From the NCBI GenBank assembly GCA_041395445.1, contig JAWLAO010000003.1, positions 1 through 64,000 on the forward strand: a stretch of 64,000 nucleotides of DNA, read 5' to 3'. The stretch comes from Gammaproteobacteria bacterium. Its GTDB lineage: Bacteria; Pseudomonadota; Gammaproteobacteria; Xanthomonadales; Marinicellaceae. A model generated the notes under the pieces. That model saw only the letters and a program-made list of their open reading frames with translations. It did no database searches and was not told where the DNA came from. Below are positions 25,813 through 35,575 of the stretch, in pieces (within the stretch, counting starts at the first letter, position 1; each line of letters begins with the position of its first letter). The position numbers and the translations under genes were made by a program.

Positions 25813-28257
25813 TCAGCCCTCCTTATCTTTTTCAACTGCAATTTCCGGTTCCAGTAAGTTTAAAACACTATGGCGAATTCGTTTGGATAGGAGTTGCTTG
25901 GCTCCCAAGTAAAAGGTTTTGAGGTTTTCGGTAAAAATAATTTTTCCTTCAGCATCAGTCTCTATCACTTTTTCGTCTTTCAGGTTTGTTATATAACCTT
26001 TAAATAACGACTTATCAAAAAAGTCCGGCGAGTTAAAACCGTATAACAAATTCAACTTGCTTGCGGTTTTATGACAAAGTGTTTCAAGCTGAGGTGCTGT
26101 TATTTGTTCCGAACCTTGCCGGCTCAAAACAGCTATGACAATGAAGAAACGCTCATAAGTTTGCATCACAGCATTAGCCAAAACTCGTAATTTTCCGGCC
26201 TCCAGACTTCCTCCGGGATGTCTTTCGACGATTCGACCGGCTGATTTCAAAACCTCTAATTGTTTTAGAACTTGTAAAGTTTGTCGTCCATATTCGAGAA
26301 ACTCATCTGTCGTCCAGTGTAAAAATAGTTCGCTTTTGATATAAGGGTAAACAACACCCATTAACCGTAATATTTGCTTGCGGGGCAATTGTCTTTGGTT
26401 CACCAGACTCATAGCAATGAATGAGCTTGCAGCAAACAGGTGCAAAATATTGTTCCGATAATAAGTCATCAGGATTCCTTGCTCTTTTTTAACCCGAATC
26501 ACATCACCTAAATCATGCGAAACCACTTCTATGAATCCTAACTTTATACCCAAATCAAAAATTTCTTCGGTGGTGAGTGTTGTAACAGTCACTCTGCCGG
26601 AGTAGGGCAACAATGTTAATAATTGGCGATAAAGTTCTATTTGTTGGGATAGGTTATCAACTGACGCAGAGTGGTTGGGGGTTGACAAAAGCGTTACAGC
26701 CAACAGGTTTATCGGATTCACATGGGATGCCGAGTTAATGCGCTCCATGATTTCTGTGCCACAAGCATCGACAAGATTTTTAAACCACTCCGGTTTTTTA
26801 TTACTTTTCATTGTAATGCTTTTCCAGTTTGGCTTGAACTGATCCAATAAATCATCCAGCAATATAGGTTCAGAAAAGTTAACTGTTAGGCGTCCATAAT
26901 CTTGTTTTAAAAGTTTTCTGGCTTTAAATAGTCCGCCGATTGACTCGCTTTTTTTAGATTTTCCACCGAGTTCATTTTGGTAGGAACCTCCTTCCATGAG
27001 TTTTTCATAACTCAGATTTGCCGGCTGAAAAATAACCGGCTTATTGCGTTCATTCAAATAGCTTTTTATCGTCATTGCCAGCATCCCTGCTTTTGGTTGT
27101 AGCAACCGACCGGTTCTGCTTCGAGTTCCTTCAATGAAATACTCAATGGAAATTCCATGAGTGAGTAAGGCACTCAAATATTCAGAAAAAATGGTTGAAT
27201 ACAATGCAGAATTAAATGAACGACGAATAAAAAAGGCTCCGCTTCGGCGTAAAAATGGACCAACCACAGGCATATTTAAATTAATTCCGGCAGCTATGTG
27301 TGGCGGAACAACTCCTCTTTCATGCAACGCATACGACATAATGAGATAATCTATATGGCTGCGGTGGCATGGTGTATAAATCACCTCATATTTTTGCGCG
27401 TCAGCTCTGAACTCTTCAAAATGGTTGAAAACCACGCCGTTATAAACCTTGGTCCAAAAGCGTGTCAGCATTTTGGCAAACAAACTAACAATTGAGTATG
27501 AGTAATCTGAGGCTATTTCACGAATGATTTTTTTAGCTTCTCTGTGGGCTTTTTCTTTGCTGATTTTTTTCCTCAGCGAGTATTTTTCAATCTCTTCTTT
27601 GACAGCAGGGCGGCTTAATATGTTTTTGGCAACTGTTCTTCGGTGCGACAAATCAGGACCAACAACAGATGTTCTGACACGATGAAAGTGAACTTGTAAA
27701 ACCCTTGATATTTTTTTGGATAAATCTTCAACAGTTGATTCTTTGTCGAGCTCCTTGTTGAGCAATATTGGCTGGCTGAATTGCAGTTTGGTATTTTTTC
27801 CATGAATCAGTATGGAAAAAAACTTTCTGAGTCTCCCTCCAATTGCCCAGTTTTCAGAAAATAATATTTTGAAAAAACCACTGTTTTTGTTGGGAGCCAT
27901 ACCAAAAAAAACCGAGACAGGTACTAGTTGCACTTCTCTTTGTTGATTTTCCTTTAAAGCATTCAAAACATTAACAAGGTTATTTTGGAAAACGGAATAC
28001 GTTGGAACTCGATTCCAAAAACCTTTTAGTCTTTTATGAGCCATCACAGAGTTGACTTTGTTCCAATCGGCTGGAATATTTTTATAAACAAAGCCTTGCT
28101 TTTGGCTTTCTGTTTTAAGAACGACTCTCGAAACAAGAGAGTTGTTATCCAAGACATAAATGATGGGCTTTTCATTATCAATTCCAAGTTTTTTTAAATC
28201 ATCAGGGATGATTTTAACCTTTACTCGAAGTGATAATATTTTTGCTAAAAGAGACAT
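25813..28257 (-). CDS. plsB: Glycerol-3-phosphate 1-O-acyltransferase
   Basis: This 814-residue membrane-associated enzyme makes 1-acyl-glycerol-3-phosphate, the first step of phospholipid synthesis. The ATG at 28257 gives a start like the family's; the open frame extends 12 codons further, through a terminator hairpin. Acyltransferase block I is PCHRSHIDYLIMSYAL with the catalytic His-x4-Asp. Block II is GAFFIRRSF, block III FIEGTRSRTGR, and block IV a later VIFQPANLSYEKL segment. Length fits E. coli PlsB (807). Confidence 0.95.
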   Translation of the reverse strand: MSLLAKILSLRVKVKIIPDDLKKLGIDNEKPIIYVLDNNSLVSRVVLKTESQKQGFVYKNIPADWNKVNSVMAHKRLKGFWNRVPTYSVFQNNLVNVLNALKENQQREVQLVPVSVFFGMAPNKNSGFFKILFSENWAIGGRLRKFFSILIHGKNTKLQFSQPILLNKELDKESTVEDLSKKISRVLQVHFHRVRTSVVGPDLSHRRTVAKNILSRPAVKEEIEKYSLRKKISKEKAHREAKKIIREIASDYSYSIVSLFAKMLTRFWTKVYNGVVFNHFEEFRADAQKYEVIYTPCHRSHIDYLIMSYALHERGVVPPHIAAGINLNMPVVGPFLRRSGAFFIRRSFNSALYSTIFSEYLSALLTHGISIEYFIEGTRSRTGRLLQPKAGMLAMTIKSYLNERNKPVIFQPANLSYEKLMEGGSYQNELGGKSKKSESIGGLFKARKLLKQDYGRLTVNFSEPILLDDLLDQFKPNWKSITMKSNKKPEWFKNLVDACGTEIMERINSASHVNPINLLAVTLLSTPNHSASVDNLSQQIELYRQLLTLLPYSGRVTVTTLTTEEIFDLGIKLGFIEVVSHDLGDVIRVKKEQGILMTYYRNNILHLFAASSFIAMSLVNQRQLPRKQILRLMGVVYPYIKSELFLHWTTDEFLEYGRQTLQVLKQLEVLKSAGRIVERHPGGSLEAGKLRVLANAVMQTYERFFIVIAVLSRQGSEQITAPQLETLCHKTASKLNLLYGFNSPDFFDKSLFKGYITNLKDEKVIETDAEGKIIFTENLKTFYLGAKQLLSKRIRHSVLNLLEPEIAVEKDKEG

Positions 28258-28267
28258 GTAAATACAA

Positions 28268-28295
28268 AAGTGGCCGGAAGTAACTCCGACCACTT
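28268..28295 (-). terminator. Terminator after the lipoprotein gene
   Basis: On the minus strand AAGTGGTCGGA pairs with TCCGGCCACTT (one G-U pair) and is followed by TTTTGTATTT. It lies between the lipoprotein stop and the plsB start. Confidence 0.75.
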
Positions 28296-28317
28296 CATAT
28301 CGAACTAATTCGTGTTG

Positions 28318-29127
28318 TTATTTTTTAGCTGTCCATTTGTCGTTGAGTTTCACCATTTCCACATTTTGGCTGAATGTTTGACCCAAAAACTCATAGGCAA
28401 CTTTCATCGTTGCTGAATCACCATTTTCTTGAACATCGCTGACTTCAATTGAGTCAAGCATATCATCAATTGAAATTCCATAAGCTCCAATGACGTTTTT
28501 GAACCCGCCTAAAACAACTCCGGCTTTGCCCATTGCCTGATCAAATGACATTGCTTGAAGCTCATCCAGTGATGAAACATTCAGGCTTTTTGCTGTATCA
28601 ACAGCAGCTGTAACTGCTTTTCTGGTAATTTCTTCACTCAAAACATCATTTTTGCTCAAAAAGTCAATCATTGCATTCGCAACATTAATAACTGTTTCTT
28701 TTTGATCTTCCGGAATATCAGCATTAGACTGAACGCCCTGTGCAACCATTCCTTTACCCATCATCAAAGCCATTGAAAGCTGTGGTTTGATTTGTTCCAG
28801 TTGCGGAGTTACCATTGCCATGATTTGATCAACGGCTCCCTCACTTGTTAACATTTGCATGGTTTGAGCAAATTGTGCTTTGTCGCTTTCTGACGGGTTG
28901 CCTTTTTTGTTCTCAAACTCAGAAACCGCTTTGTTATATTCTTCGTCAGTGAGACTCAGTTTCATAATGGCATTCACATCATTGTTTTTCAAAGACTGAA
29001 CCATTGACATCAAAGCTCCATCAGGGCTGTTTGTGTTTATCTCTGTTTTAGATGCGTCTTTGTCTCCACAAGCCTGAAGCAAAGCGATTAATGCAACAGC
29101 AACAAACAATTGTATTTTTTGTTTCAT
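28318..29127 (-). CDS. Lipoprotein, unknown function
   Basis: A 269-residue lipoprotein with a signal peptide ending LLQACGDKD (lipobox Cys at about 20). The mature part is mostly helical and Met/Gln-rich, with a DUF4878-like start (SPDGALMSMVQSLKNNDVNAIMKLS) and end (VAYEFLGQTFSQNVEMVKLNDKWTAKK), the form seen in small NTF2-like lipoproteins. No catalytic motif is apparent. It stands alone between hslU and plsB with a terminator downstream. Confidence 0.75.
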   Translation of the reverse strand: MKQKIQLFVAVALIALLQACGDKDASKTEINTNSPDGALMSMVQSLKNNDVNAIMKLSLTDEEYNKAVSEFENKKGNPSESDKAQFAQTMQMLTSEGAVDQIMAMVTPQLEQIKPQLSMALMMGKGMVAQGVQSNADIPEDQKETVINVANAMIDFLSKNDVLSEEITRKAVTAAVDTAKSLNVSSLDELQAMSFDQAMGKAGVVLGGFKNVIGAYGISIDDMLDSIEVSDVQENGDSATMKVAYEFLGQTFSQNVEMVKLNDKWTAKK

Positions 29128-29203
29128 TTTGTTTTCCTATGTTTCAAATCAATCCGTCTATTATCTCTTATGTTGTTGGTTTAACTCAAACTTTTGGTTT
29201 GTT

Positions 29204-30529
29204 TTATAAAATATAACGAGATAAATCTTCGTTTTGAGCCAGCTCGGCGAGGTTCTTATCAACATGGGCAGCATCAATCACATACTTCTCGCCCGAGTTG
29301 TCCGAGCTGATGAATGACACCTCATCTAACAGTCGCTCCAGAACGGTGTGTAACCTGCGAGCTCCAATGTTTTCGGTTTTTTCATTCACGGCGAATGAAA
29401 CCTCGGCTATTCTTTTAATTCCTGACTCGGTAAATTCAAGCTCAACATTCTCAGTGCTCATCAATGCTACATATTGCTCCGTCAAAGATGCCTCCGGCTC
29501 GGTCAGTATTCTGGCAAAATCTTCGGCTGTCAACGCTCTGAGCTCTACTCGAATCGGTAATCGTCCTTGTAGCTCCGGAATCAAATCTGATGGCTTCGCC
29601 AAATGAAAAGCTCCTGATGCTATGAAAAGCATGTGGTCTGTTTTAATCGCTCCATAGCGAGTGTTTACAGTGCTCCCTTCAATTAGTGGCAACAAATCTC
29701 TTTGTACGCCTTCGCGAGAAACCTCTCCGCCGGTTCCATAAGATTTAGCGACTTTATCAATTTCATCAATAAAAATGATGCCGTTTTGTTCCGCATTCTG
29801 AATTGCTGTTTGTTTGATTTCATCATCATTGATTAACTTAGCCGCTTCTTCACTTTCAAGAATTGGCAAGGCTTTTTTTATGGTGAGCTTTTTGGTTTGT
29901 TTTTTCTTTCGTCCAATATTTTCAAACATCCCTTGCAATTGGTCTGTCATTTCCTCCATTCCCGGAGGAGCCATAATTTCAACCCCTAAGCTCGTTTTAA
30001 CCTCGATTTCAATTTCTTTATCGTCCAGCTCTCCGTTTCGGAGTTTATCTAAAAACTTTTGGCGGGTTGAGTTGTTTTTTGATTCGATCTCTTCACCCGG
30101 AATAGGGGACGGAGATTTTGGTATTAAATAGTCCAGAACCCTTTGTTCTGCGGCCGCTTCGGCTCGTGCTTTTACCTTTGTGACCGCTTGCTCTCTGCGC
30201 ATTTTGATAGAGTTCTCAATCAAGTCACGGATAATCGACTCGACATCTTTGCCGACATAACCAACTTCGGTAAATTTGGTTGCCTCAACCTTAATAAAAG
30301 GAGCATCTGCCAAAATTGCCAATCTGCGAGCAATTTCGGTTTTACCAACACCTGTGGGACCGATCATTAAAATGTTTTTTGGTGTGATTTCAGCTCGCAT
30401 TTTTTCCGGAAGCTGCATTCTTCTCCAACGATTTCTCAATGCGATAGCAACGGCTCTTTTTGCAGATGTTTGCCCGACAATATGTTTATCGAGTTCTTGT
30501 ACAATTTCTCTGGGCGTCATGTTTGACAT
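29204..30529 (-). CDS. hslU: ATP-dependent protease ATPase subunit HslU
   Basis: This 441-residue AAA+ unfoldase forms the hexameric cap of the HslVU protease. It has MTPREIVQELDKHIVGQ at the N-terminus, Walker A GPTGVGKTE (about 54-62), the I-domain at about 110-245, Walker B GIIFIDEIDK, and a C-terminal sensor-2 region with ENIGARRLHTVLE. The last residues (DLSRYIL) form the tail that docks into HslV. hslV lies 11 nt upstream in the same operon. Confidence 0.97.
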   Translation of the reverse strand: MSNMTPREIVQELDKHIVGQTSAKRAVAIALRNRWRRMQLPEKMRAEITPKNILMIGPTGVGKTEIARRLAILADAPFIKVEATKFTEVGYVGKDVESIIRDLIENSIKMRREQAVTKVKARAEAAAEQRVLDYLIPKSPSPIPGEEIESKNNSTRQKFLDKLRNGELDDKEIEIEVKTSLGVEIMAPPGMEEMTDQLQGMFENIGRKKKQTKKLTIKKALPILESEEAAKLINDDEIKQTAIQNAEQNGIIFIDEIDKVAKSYGTGGEVSREGVQRDLLPLIEGSTVNTRYGAIKTDHMLFIASGAFHLAKPSDLIPELQGRLPIRVELRALTAEDFARILTEPEASLTEQYVALMSTENVELEFTESGIKRIAEVSFAVNEKTENIGARRLHTVLERLLDEVSFISSDNSGEKYVIDAAHVDKNLAELAQNEDLSRYIL

Positions 30530-30540
30530 TATGTTTTTCC

Positions 30541-31092
30541 TTATGTATTTAATTCTTCAATGGTGTGGTTTTTGTTGGTATAGATACAAATATCCGCAGC
30601 AATTTCGAGTGATTTTTCAACAATTTCTCTGGCGGATAAATCTGTATTTCTCATGAGAGCCAGGGCGGCTGATTGGGCAAAAGCACCTCCTGAGCCAATA
30701 GCTATCAAACCATGTTCAGGTTCTATCACATCACCGTTACCCGAAATAATCAAAGAGGTTTCTCTATCAGCAACGGCTAGTAAAGCCTCTAAACGTCCAA
30801 GCCTTCTGTCGGTTCGCCATTCTTTTGCCATTTCAACGGCTGAGCGAACCAAATGGCCGGAGTGTTTTTCCAGTTTAGCCTCAAAAATTTCAAATAAAGT
30901 GAACGCATCTGCGGTTGCTCCGGCAAAGCCGGCAATCACTTCGTTGCGATAGAGTCTTCTGACCTTTCTGGCGTTACTTTTCATCACTGTGTTTCCAAGT
31001 GTGACTTGTCCGTCACCGCCGATAACAACTTGATTTCCTTTTCTAAACCCAACAATTGTGGTTCCCCGATAGGCATGCATACTTTGTGACAT
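30541..31092 (-). CDS. hslV: ATP-dependent protease peptidase subunit HslV
   Basis: This 183-residue proteasome-like peptidase has its catalytic Thr in YRGTTIVGFRKGN. The protein has a nine-residue extension before the Thr pair (MSQSMHAYRG), so either it is processed or the start is the second Met at residue 5. The GDGQVTLG and NARKVRRLY motifs and the GSGGAFAQSAA segment are typical. A heat-shock-type promoter is visible upstream. Confidence 0.96.
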   Translation of the reverse strand: MSQSMHAYRGTTIVGFRKGNQVVIGGDGQVTLGNTVMKSNARKVRRLYRNEVIAGFAGATADAFTLFEIFEAKLEKHSGHLVRSAVEMAKEWRTDRRLGRLEALLAVADRETSLIISGNGDVIEPEHGLIAIGSGGAFAQSAALALMRNTDLSAREIVEKSLEIAADICIYTNKNHTIEELNT

Positions 31093-31143
31093 AATGTTTT
31101 CCCGGTTTTTATTTATTTTGGCTCAATCCGCCGTAAAAATGTA

Positions 31144-31171
31144 ATTTTGGGTTTTTGTCAGGGTTTTCAAG
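31144..31171 (-). promoter_or_regulatory. Sigma32-like promoter of hslVU
   Basis: On the minus strand CTTGAAA (31171-31165), a 13-nt spacer and CCCAAAAT (31151-31144) resemble the sigma32 consensus CTTGAAA-N13-CCCCATNT, 52 nt before hslV. Heat-shock control of hslVU is established in E. coli. Confidence 0.55.
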
Positions 31172-31244
31172 TTTTTGTTTTCGTCTCTAGATTATTTTGT
31201 TTTTTTTTGATATAAAACATATCTGTGACCAATATTTGATTTCT

Positions 31245-34200
31245 GTGATTAAAAACATTTCCACTGTTTTTGTGATTCTCTCTCTGTTGTTTGTTTCTCA
31301 AACAAAAGCAGAAAGCCTTCCCATCAAAAACATTCCGGCAAAATCTTATAACAGTAAAAGCGGTTTAGCCAACGATAATGTTCAGTATCTGATTCAAGAT
31401 GATGAAGGTTTTATTTGGGTAGGAACAAAAAATGGTCTCTCCCGTTATGATTCCTCTAAATTTGTAAATTACTTTAAAGACAAGTCTGACCCGAACTCTC
31501 TTCCTGAGCCGTATATTGAACAGGTTATGTCAATGCCGGACAATAAAATCTGGTTGTCTGTTAGTTCTGTTGGTATCACAATTTTTGATAAGTTTACCAA
31601 AACTTTTAGCAGTAATGTCAATCGTGACTCAGATTTATTCAAGCTGCCTAACTCCAATCTATTCGGCATGGACAATGATCAATCCGGAAATGTCTGGTTT
31701 TCTCTTTATGGAGAAGGTATTTATATGTGGGATACCCAAAAACAGACATTCACTAAACATTTGCCATCGAATGAAAATGCTTGGCTAACATCCGATCAAA
31801 CCTATGAGCTTTTAATTGATAGTCGAAACAGACTTTGGATTTCTACGGTTGATGCGAAAGTCTTTCTATACGAAATTGATACCGGAAGTTCCAAGGTGTT
31901 TGATTTTTATATGGGACAAGAGTTCGGAGATGTAACTCCCATCTATGGTTTTACAGAATCTCCTGCCGGAGAAATTTATGCCGGGGGCTTTCCGGGAGCA
32001 TTTAAATATAATGAAACAACCAAAGAGTTTGATGTGCTGATATCAAAAGCCACTCTCTCCAAGTATCATGACAATACTGCGACATCCGTCCGACGAATCA
32101 TGATAGACCGGCATAATAATATTTGGATAGGAACGACGTCGTCATTGGTTTTATTCACTAATAATAACCTTTATAAAGTTCAACTCTTTGAGAATGGAGA
32201 AAAGATTCGCCTTCAGGGTACGGTGAATGGGTTAGTTGAGGGTGATGACGGCAACATCTGGGTTGGCTCCGAAGATTCCGGGGTTGTAAAATTAGCTTCT
32301 GACTGGAACCGATACAACATTTATTTTCCGGCTCAAGTTGCTGATGAACAATCTTACGTTACCACTCAAAGAGCCTTTGCAAGCGATAAAAAACTTTGGA
32401 TTGGAGAGTTTCCTCAAAAAGTTGAGTTATATGAGTTTATCAAAAATGAACTTAGTTTTGTCAATTCGTACTATTTTGATAGAAGCAAAGAATCTGCAAA
32501 AATAGATGCGATTTTTGCAGATAAGGAAGAAGTCGGTTTTCTCTGGGTTAGTACAGTTAGTGGTGTTGATAAAATTAATCTGGAAACAAGTGAAGTTTTC
32601 AGTGTTATTGATATAAACGGTAAGCGACTAGACAGCGCACGAAATTTATACCGGGACACTGAGTCCAATCGCTTTTATTTTAACCTGTTTGATGAAGAAA
32701 CTCTGGGCTATTTTGACAAAGATGAAATGATAGCCCGCTTGATTCCAAACAAAGAGACAAACCAACTCAAAGGACATATTGTCAACCAACTTGATAAAGG
32801 TATTGGCGAAACATTATGGCTTGCAACGACCTATGGAATAGAGACCTTAGACCTTAATACGCTTCAAATTAAAGAAGTTTATCGTGACCCTGCCGGCCAT
32901 CAAATTACCGGTTTCTATATTGAGTCCAATGAAAAAAATGTTTGGGCTATTATAAATGGTAGTCTTGAGCTACTCATTTGGGATGGAGTTAAACTATCAG
33001 CTTCAAATCAAAGTTACTCTCATATTTTGCCGACTGTTTCCTTATACCAAATTAAAAGCATTAAAGATGATGTAATGCTCATTCGTACTCTCGACTCAGG
33101 CGTTGTCGAGGTGGACATCAAAACAAAAAGTTACAGCGTTTACACAACTGAAAACGGGCTGCCATCAAATGCAATCGTTGACATATTATCCGTTGATGAA
33201 ACACCGGTGATAGTCACAGAAAAAGGAATTGCTGTCTATAACAGCTCTTTTCAAAAACAAACGCCCAATAAGCCGAACTTAATAATTGATGATATCAAAT
33301 ATAATCAAACTCAAATCAAACTCAACGATGAGTTGATTCTGGACTATAACTATGGTGCCTTGAATATTGATGCAACTTTATTATCTTATACAAGCTCTTC
33401 TTCCGTTGAGTATCAGTATTTACTTGAAGGATTGAACAAACAATGGATTAGCACAGGAAATGACGGAAAATATTCGTTTTTGAATCTGGCTTCCGGAGAT
33501 TATAACTTTAAAGTCCGCGGGCGCGGAAATTATGGAGCCTGGTCTGATCCAAAAGAGTTTTCTTTCAAAGTTAACCCACCTCCTTGGAAAACCACTTGGG
33601 CCTATATGCTTTATTTGTTGGCTTTGTTGAGTATTATATTTACAGCGGTTTACCTATATCGAAGAAAACTTTTATACGAAAATGAAATTGTCCGACAACA
33701 AACCCAGAAACAATTGGCAGACGACGCCAGCAAAGCAAAAAGCGAGTTTTTAGCTCGCGTCAGCCATGAGGTCAGAACTCCTCTTAATGGTGTATTAGGA
33801 ATGAGTGAGCTTTTGTTATCAACAGAAATGAATGATGAGCAAAATATTTATGCAGAAACCATTATCACATCCGGTAAACACTTGCTTGATATTATTAATG
33901 ACATTCTTGATTTATCAAAAATAGAGGCCGGAAAACTAGAGCTGGAAGAAGCGCCTCTTAACCTGCTTTCCTTAATTGATGAAATAGCAAACGCTTTTTC
34001 ATCACAAGCGAAACAAAAAAACATTGTTTTTACATGTTGTGTTGGTCACAATTTAGACATTAAAAGATCTGGTGATCTTGTTAGAATTAAGCAAATCTTT
34101 TTTAATCTCTTAAGCAATGCTTTTAAATTTACCGACAAAGGAGAAATCAATCTTTTTGTTCAATCGGATGAGGACAATCCTAACATCATTATTTTTAGAT

Positions 34201-35177
34201 TGGTTGATACCGGCATCGGTATCAACGCTGAGTTAATCGAAAACCTTTTCAACCCTTTTGTACAGGCCGATTCAAGCATTACCCGGAAATATGGTGGAAC
34301 CGGTTTAGGACTTGCTATTGTCAAACAACTTGTTGAAAAAATGAACGGGGAAATTAGTCTTGAGAGTGAGGTCAATAAAGGTAGTGTTTTTACCGTGAAG
34401 TTGATGATGAATAAAGTAGATACACTGGAAGAGATGCTTTTACCTCAATTAAACAAACACTCCTGTCTTGCAACCAATAACAACAACATTAAACTCTGTT
34501 TACAAGAGTATTTACATTTTTGCGGGGTCACCTTTAATGAACACCCTGCTTCTACAGCAGATCTTTTATTTGTCGATTGTGTCTCAAAACTTTCCAACTC
34601 ACAATCTACAGCCTTGCTAGAGGCGTGTGAAAAACAAACTCCTGTGTGTTTGATTGGTTACAGTTCTGAATATGTTGATGTCGAACTATTGAATAAACTC
34701 AATAATTGTCAGTTGCTTTCTCTGCCATTGACTCACAACAAGGTGTTATCTGCTTTTCAACCTCAACGCGTTTATGGAAAAACCTGCGAAAACGCCATAC
34801 AACCTGTGGGTGTTTCCTACAAAATTCTTGTGGTAGAAGACAATCTTGTTAATCAGCAAGTGTGTATAGAGATGCTGGAGAAACTGAACCATATTGTTGA
34901 TGTGGTTGATAATGTTGATGAAGCTTTGATCATGCTTCAGCGAAACAGCTATGATTTATTATTAACAGACTATCATTTACCGGGTAAGGATGGGTTGGAG
35001 TTAGTCTCGCTTTGGGATAACCCGCAAAACATTCCAATTCTTGTGATTACTGCGGATTTAACCGATGAGGTTCTCATTAGCTGCAACAAACAGGGTGTTG
35101 ATGACATTGTTACAAAACCTTTTACTAAGAAGCAACTAACAGATGCCATTTCTCATGCCTTCAAGAAACGTCTCTAG
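31245..35177 (+). CDS. Hybrid sensor kinase with periplasmic beta-propeller (two-component system one-protein sensor)
   Basis: This protein has about 1310 residues. No ATG is available; GTG at 31245 is preferred because it opens directly into a signal sequence (MIKNISTVFVILSLLFVSQTKA), while the upstream TTG at 31197 starts in a T-run. The periplasmic part has repeated Reg_prop blades (DDEGFIWVGTKNGLSRYD, GDDGNIWVGSEDSGVVK and others; about 30-680), then a Y_Y_Y domain (YQYLLEGLNKQW, DYNFKVRGRGNYGAWS). A transmembrane helix lies at about 783-802. HisKA has His841 (FLARVSHEVRTPLNGV), HATPase has GGTGLGLAIVKQLVEKMNG, and the final receiver domain has Asp1242 (LLTDYHLPGKDG). Unlike Bacteroides HTCS proteins it lacks a C-terminal AraC domain. 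Such propeller sensors often respond to glycans. Confidence 0.88.
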   Translation: MIKNISTVFVILSLLFVSQTKAESLPIKNIPAKSYNSKSGLANDNVQYLIQDDEGFIWVGTKNGLSRYDSSKFVNYFKDKSDPNSLPEPYIEQVMSMPDNKIWLSVSSVGITIFDKFTKTFSSNVNRDSDLFKLPNSNLFGMDNDQSGNVWFSLYGEGIYMWDTQKQTFTKHLPSNENAWLTSDQTYELLIDSRNRLWISTVDAKVFLYEIDTGSSKVFDFYMGQEFGDVTPIYGFTESPAGEIYAGGFPGAFKYNETTKEFDVLISKATLSKYHDNTATSVRRIMIDRHNNIWIGTTSSLVLFTNNNLYKVQLFENGEKIRLQGTVNGLVEGDDGNIWVGSEDSGVVKLASDWNRYNIYFPAQVADEQSYVTTQRAFASDKKLWIGEFPQKVELYEFIKNELSFVNSYYFDRSKESAKIDAIFADKEEVGFLWVSTVSGVDKINLETSEVFSVIDINGKRLDSARNLYRDTESNRFYFNLFDEETLGYFDKDEMIARLIPNKETNQLKGHIVNQLDKGIGETLWLATTYGIETLDLNTLQIKEVYRDPAGHQITGFYIESNEKNVWAIINGSLELLIWDGVKLSASNQSYSHILPTVSLYQIKSIKDDVMLIRTLDSGVVEVDIKTKSYSVYTTENGLPSNAIVDILSVDETPVIVTEKGIAVYNSSFQKQTPNKPNLIIDDIKYNQTQIKLNDELILDYNYGALNIDATLLSYTSSSSVEYQYLLEGLNKQWISTGNDGKYSFLNLASGDYNFKVRGRGNYGAWSDPKEFSFKVNPPPWKTTWAYMLYLLALLSIIFTAVYLYRRKLLYENEIVRQQTQKQLADDASKAKSEFLARVSHEVRTPLNGVLGMSELLLSTEMNDEQNIYAETIITSGKHLLDIINDILDLSKIEAGKLELEEAPLNLLSLIDEIANAFSSQAKQKNIVFTCCVGHNLDIKRSGDLVRIKQIFFNLLSNAFKFTDKGEINLFVQSDEDNPNIIIFRLVDTGIGINAELIENLFNPFVQADSSITRKYGGTGLGLAIVKQLVEKMNGEISLESEVNKGSVFTVKLMMNKVDTLEEMLLPQLNKHSCLATNNNNIKLCLQEYLHFCGVTFNEHPASTADLLFVDCVSKLSNSQSTALLEACEKQTPVCLIGYSSEYVDVELLNKLNNCQLLSLPLTHNKVLSAFQPQRVYGKTCENAIQPVGVSYKILVVEDNLVNQQVCIEMLEKLNHIVDVVDNVDEALIMLQRNSYDLLLTDYHLPGKDGLELVSLWDNPQNIPILVITADLTDEVLISCNKQGVDDIVTKPFTKKQLTDAISHAFKKRL

Positions 35178-35241
35178 TTGTGTTATAGTATAAAGAACTT
35201 TTTAGGTTTCCACTTTAATTATTAAAAATAGGAGAGTTCTG

Positions 35242-35484
35242 ATGAATGATGATAAACGCAAAGGTATGAAACCTGTTCCTCCAAATTTAAGCAAATATCT
35301 GAATGAAGATCAAATGTATGAGCTTCGTACAATTTAAAACTTTGGTTGGAGTATAAAGTTTATTCGTCGCCCCATGTTTCAAGAACCCATTGTTGTTGTC
35401 GTGGGTCCGGATGGAAAATCAATCGGAATTCTTGAAAAAGATGGCCGCTTAAATCTTGAGCCCAATATTGAAATTAGAGATTGA
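35242..35484 (+). pseudogene. Small conserved-looking gene interrupted by an in-frame TAA
   Basis: The ATG at 35242 has a good Shine-Dalgarno (AGGAG) and encodes 31 residues ending MYELRTI before a TAA at 35335-35337. The same frame then stays open for 48 more codons to TGA at 35482-35484 (NFGWSIKFIRRPMFQEP, then VVGPDGKSIGILEKDGRLNLEP). From memory, small gammaproteobacterial proteins of about 75-80 residues have this whole pattern (LPPxLxKYLxxxQ...xFGWxLKFVRRPLFQxP...DG) with a sense codon where the TAA stands. So this looks like one gene with a nonsense mutation, readthrough, or a sequencing error. The second half also has an internal ATG (MFQEP). Confidence 0.6.
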
Positions 35485-35526
35485 AGTTAAAATATTCTTC
35501 CTTTTATGTTTTTTCTGTTTTATAAA

Positions 35527-35566
35527 AAGAACAGCTGAAAAAACGAGAGCTTCTTCAGCTGTTCTT
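35527..35566. terminator. Strong terminator downstream of the cold-shock gene
   Basis: A perfect 13-bp stem (AAGAACAGCTGAA / TTCAGCTGTTCTT) encloses a 14-nt loop just after the csp stop. It can serve both the minus-strand csp gene and the small plus-strand gene. Confidence 0.85.
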
Positions 35567-35575
35567 AAATTTGGT

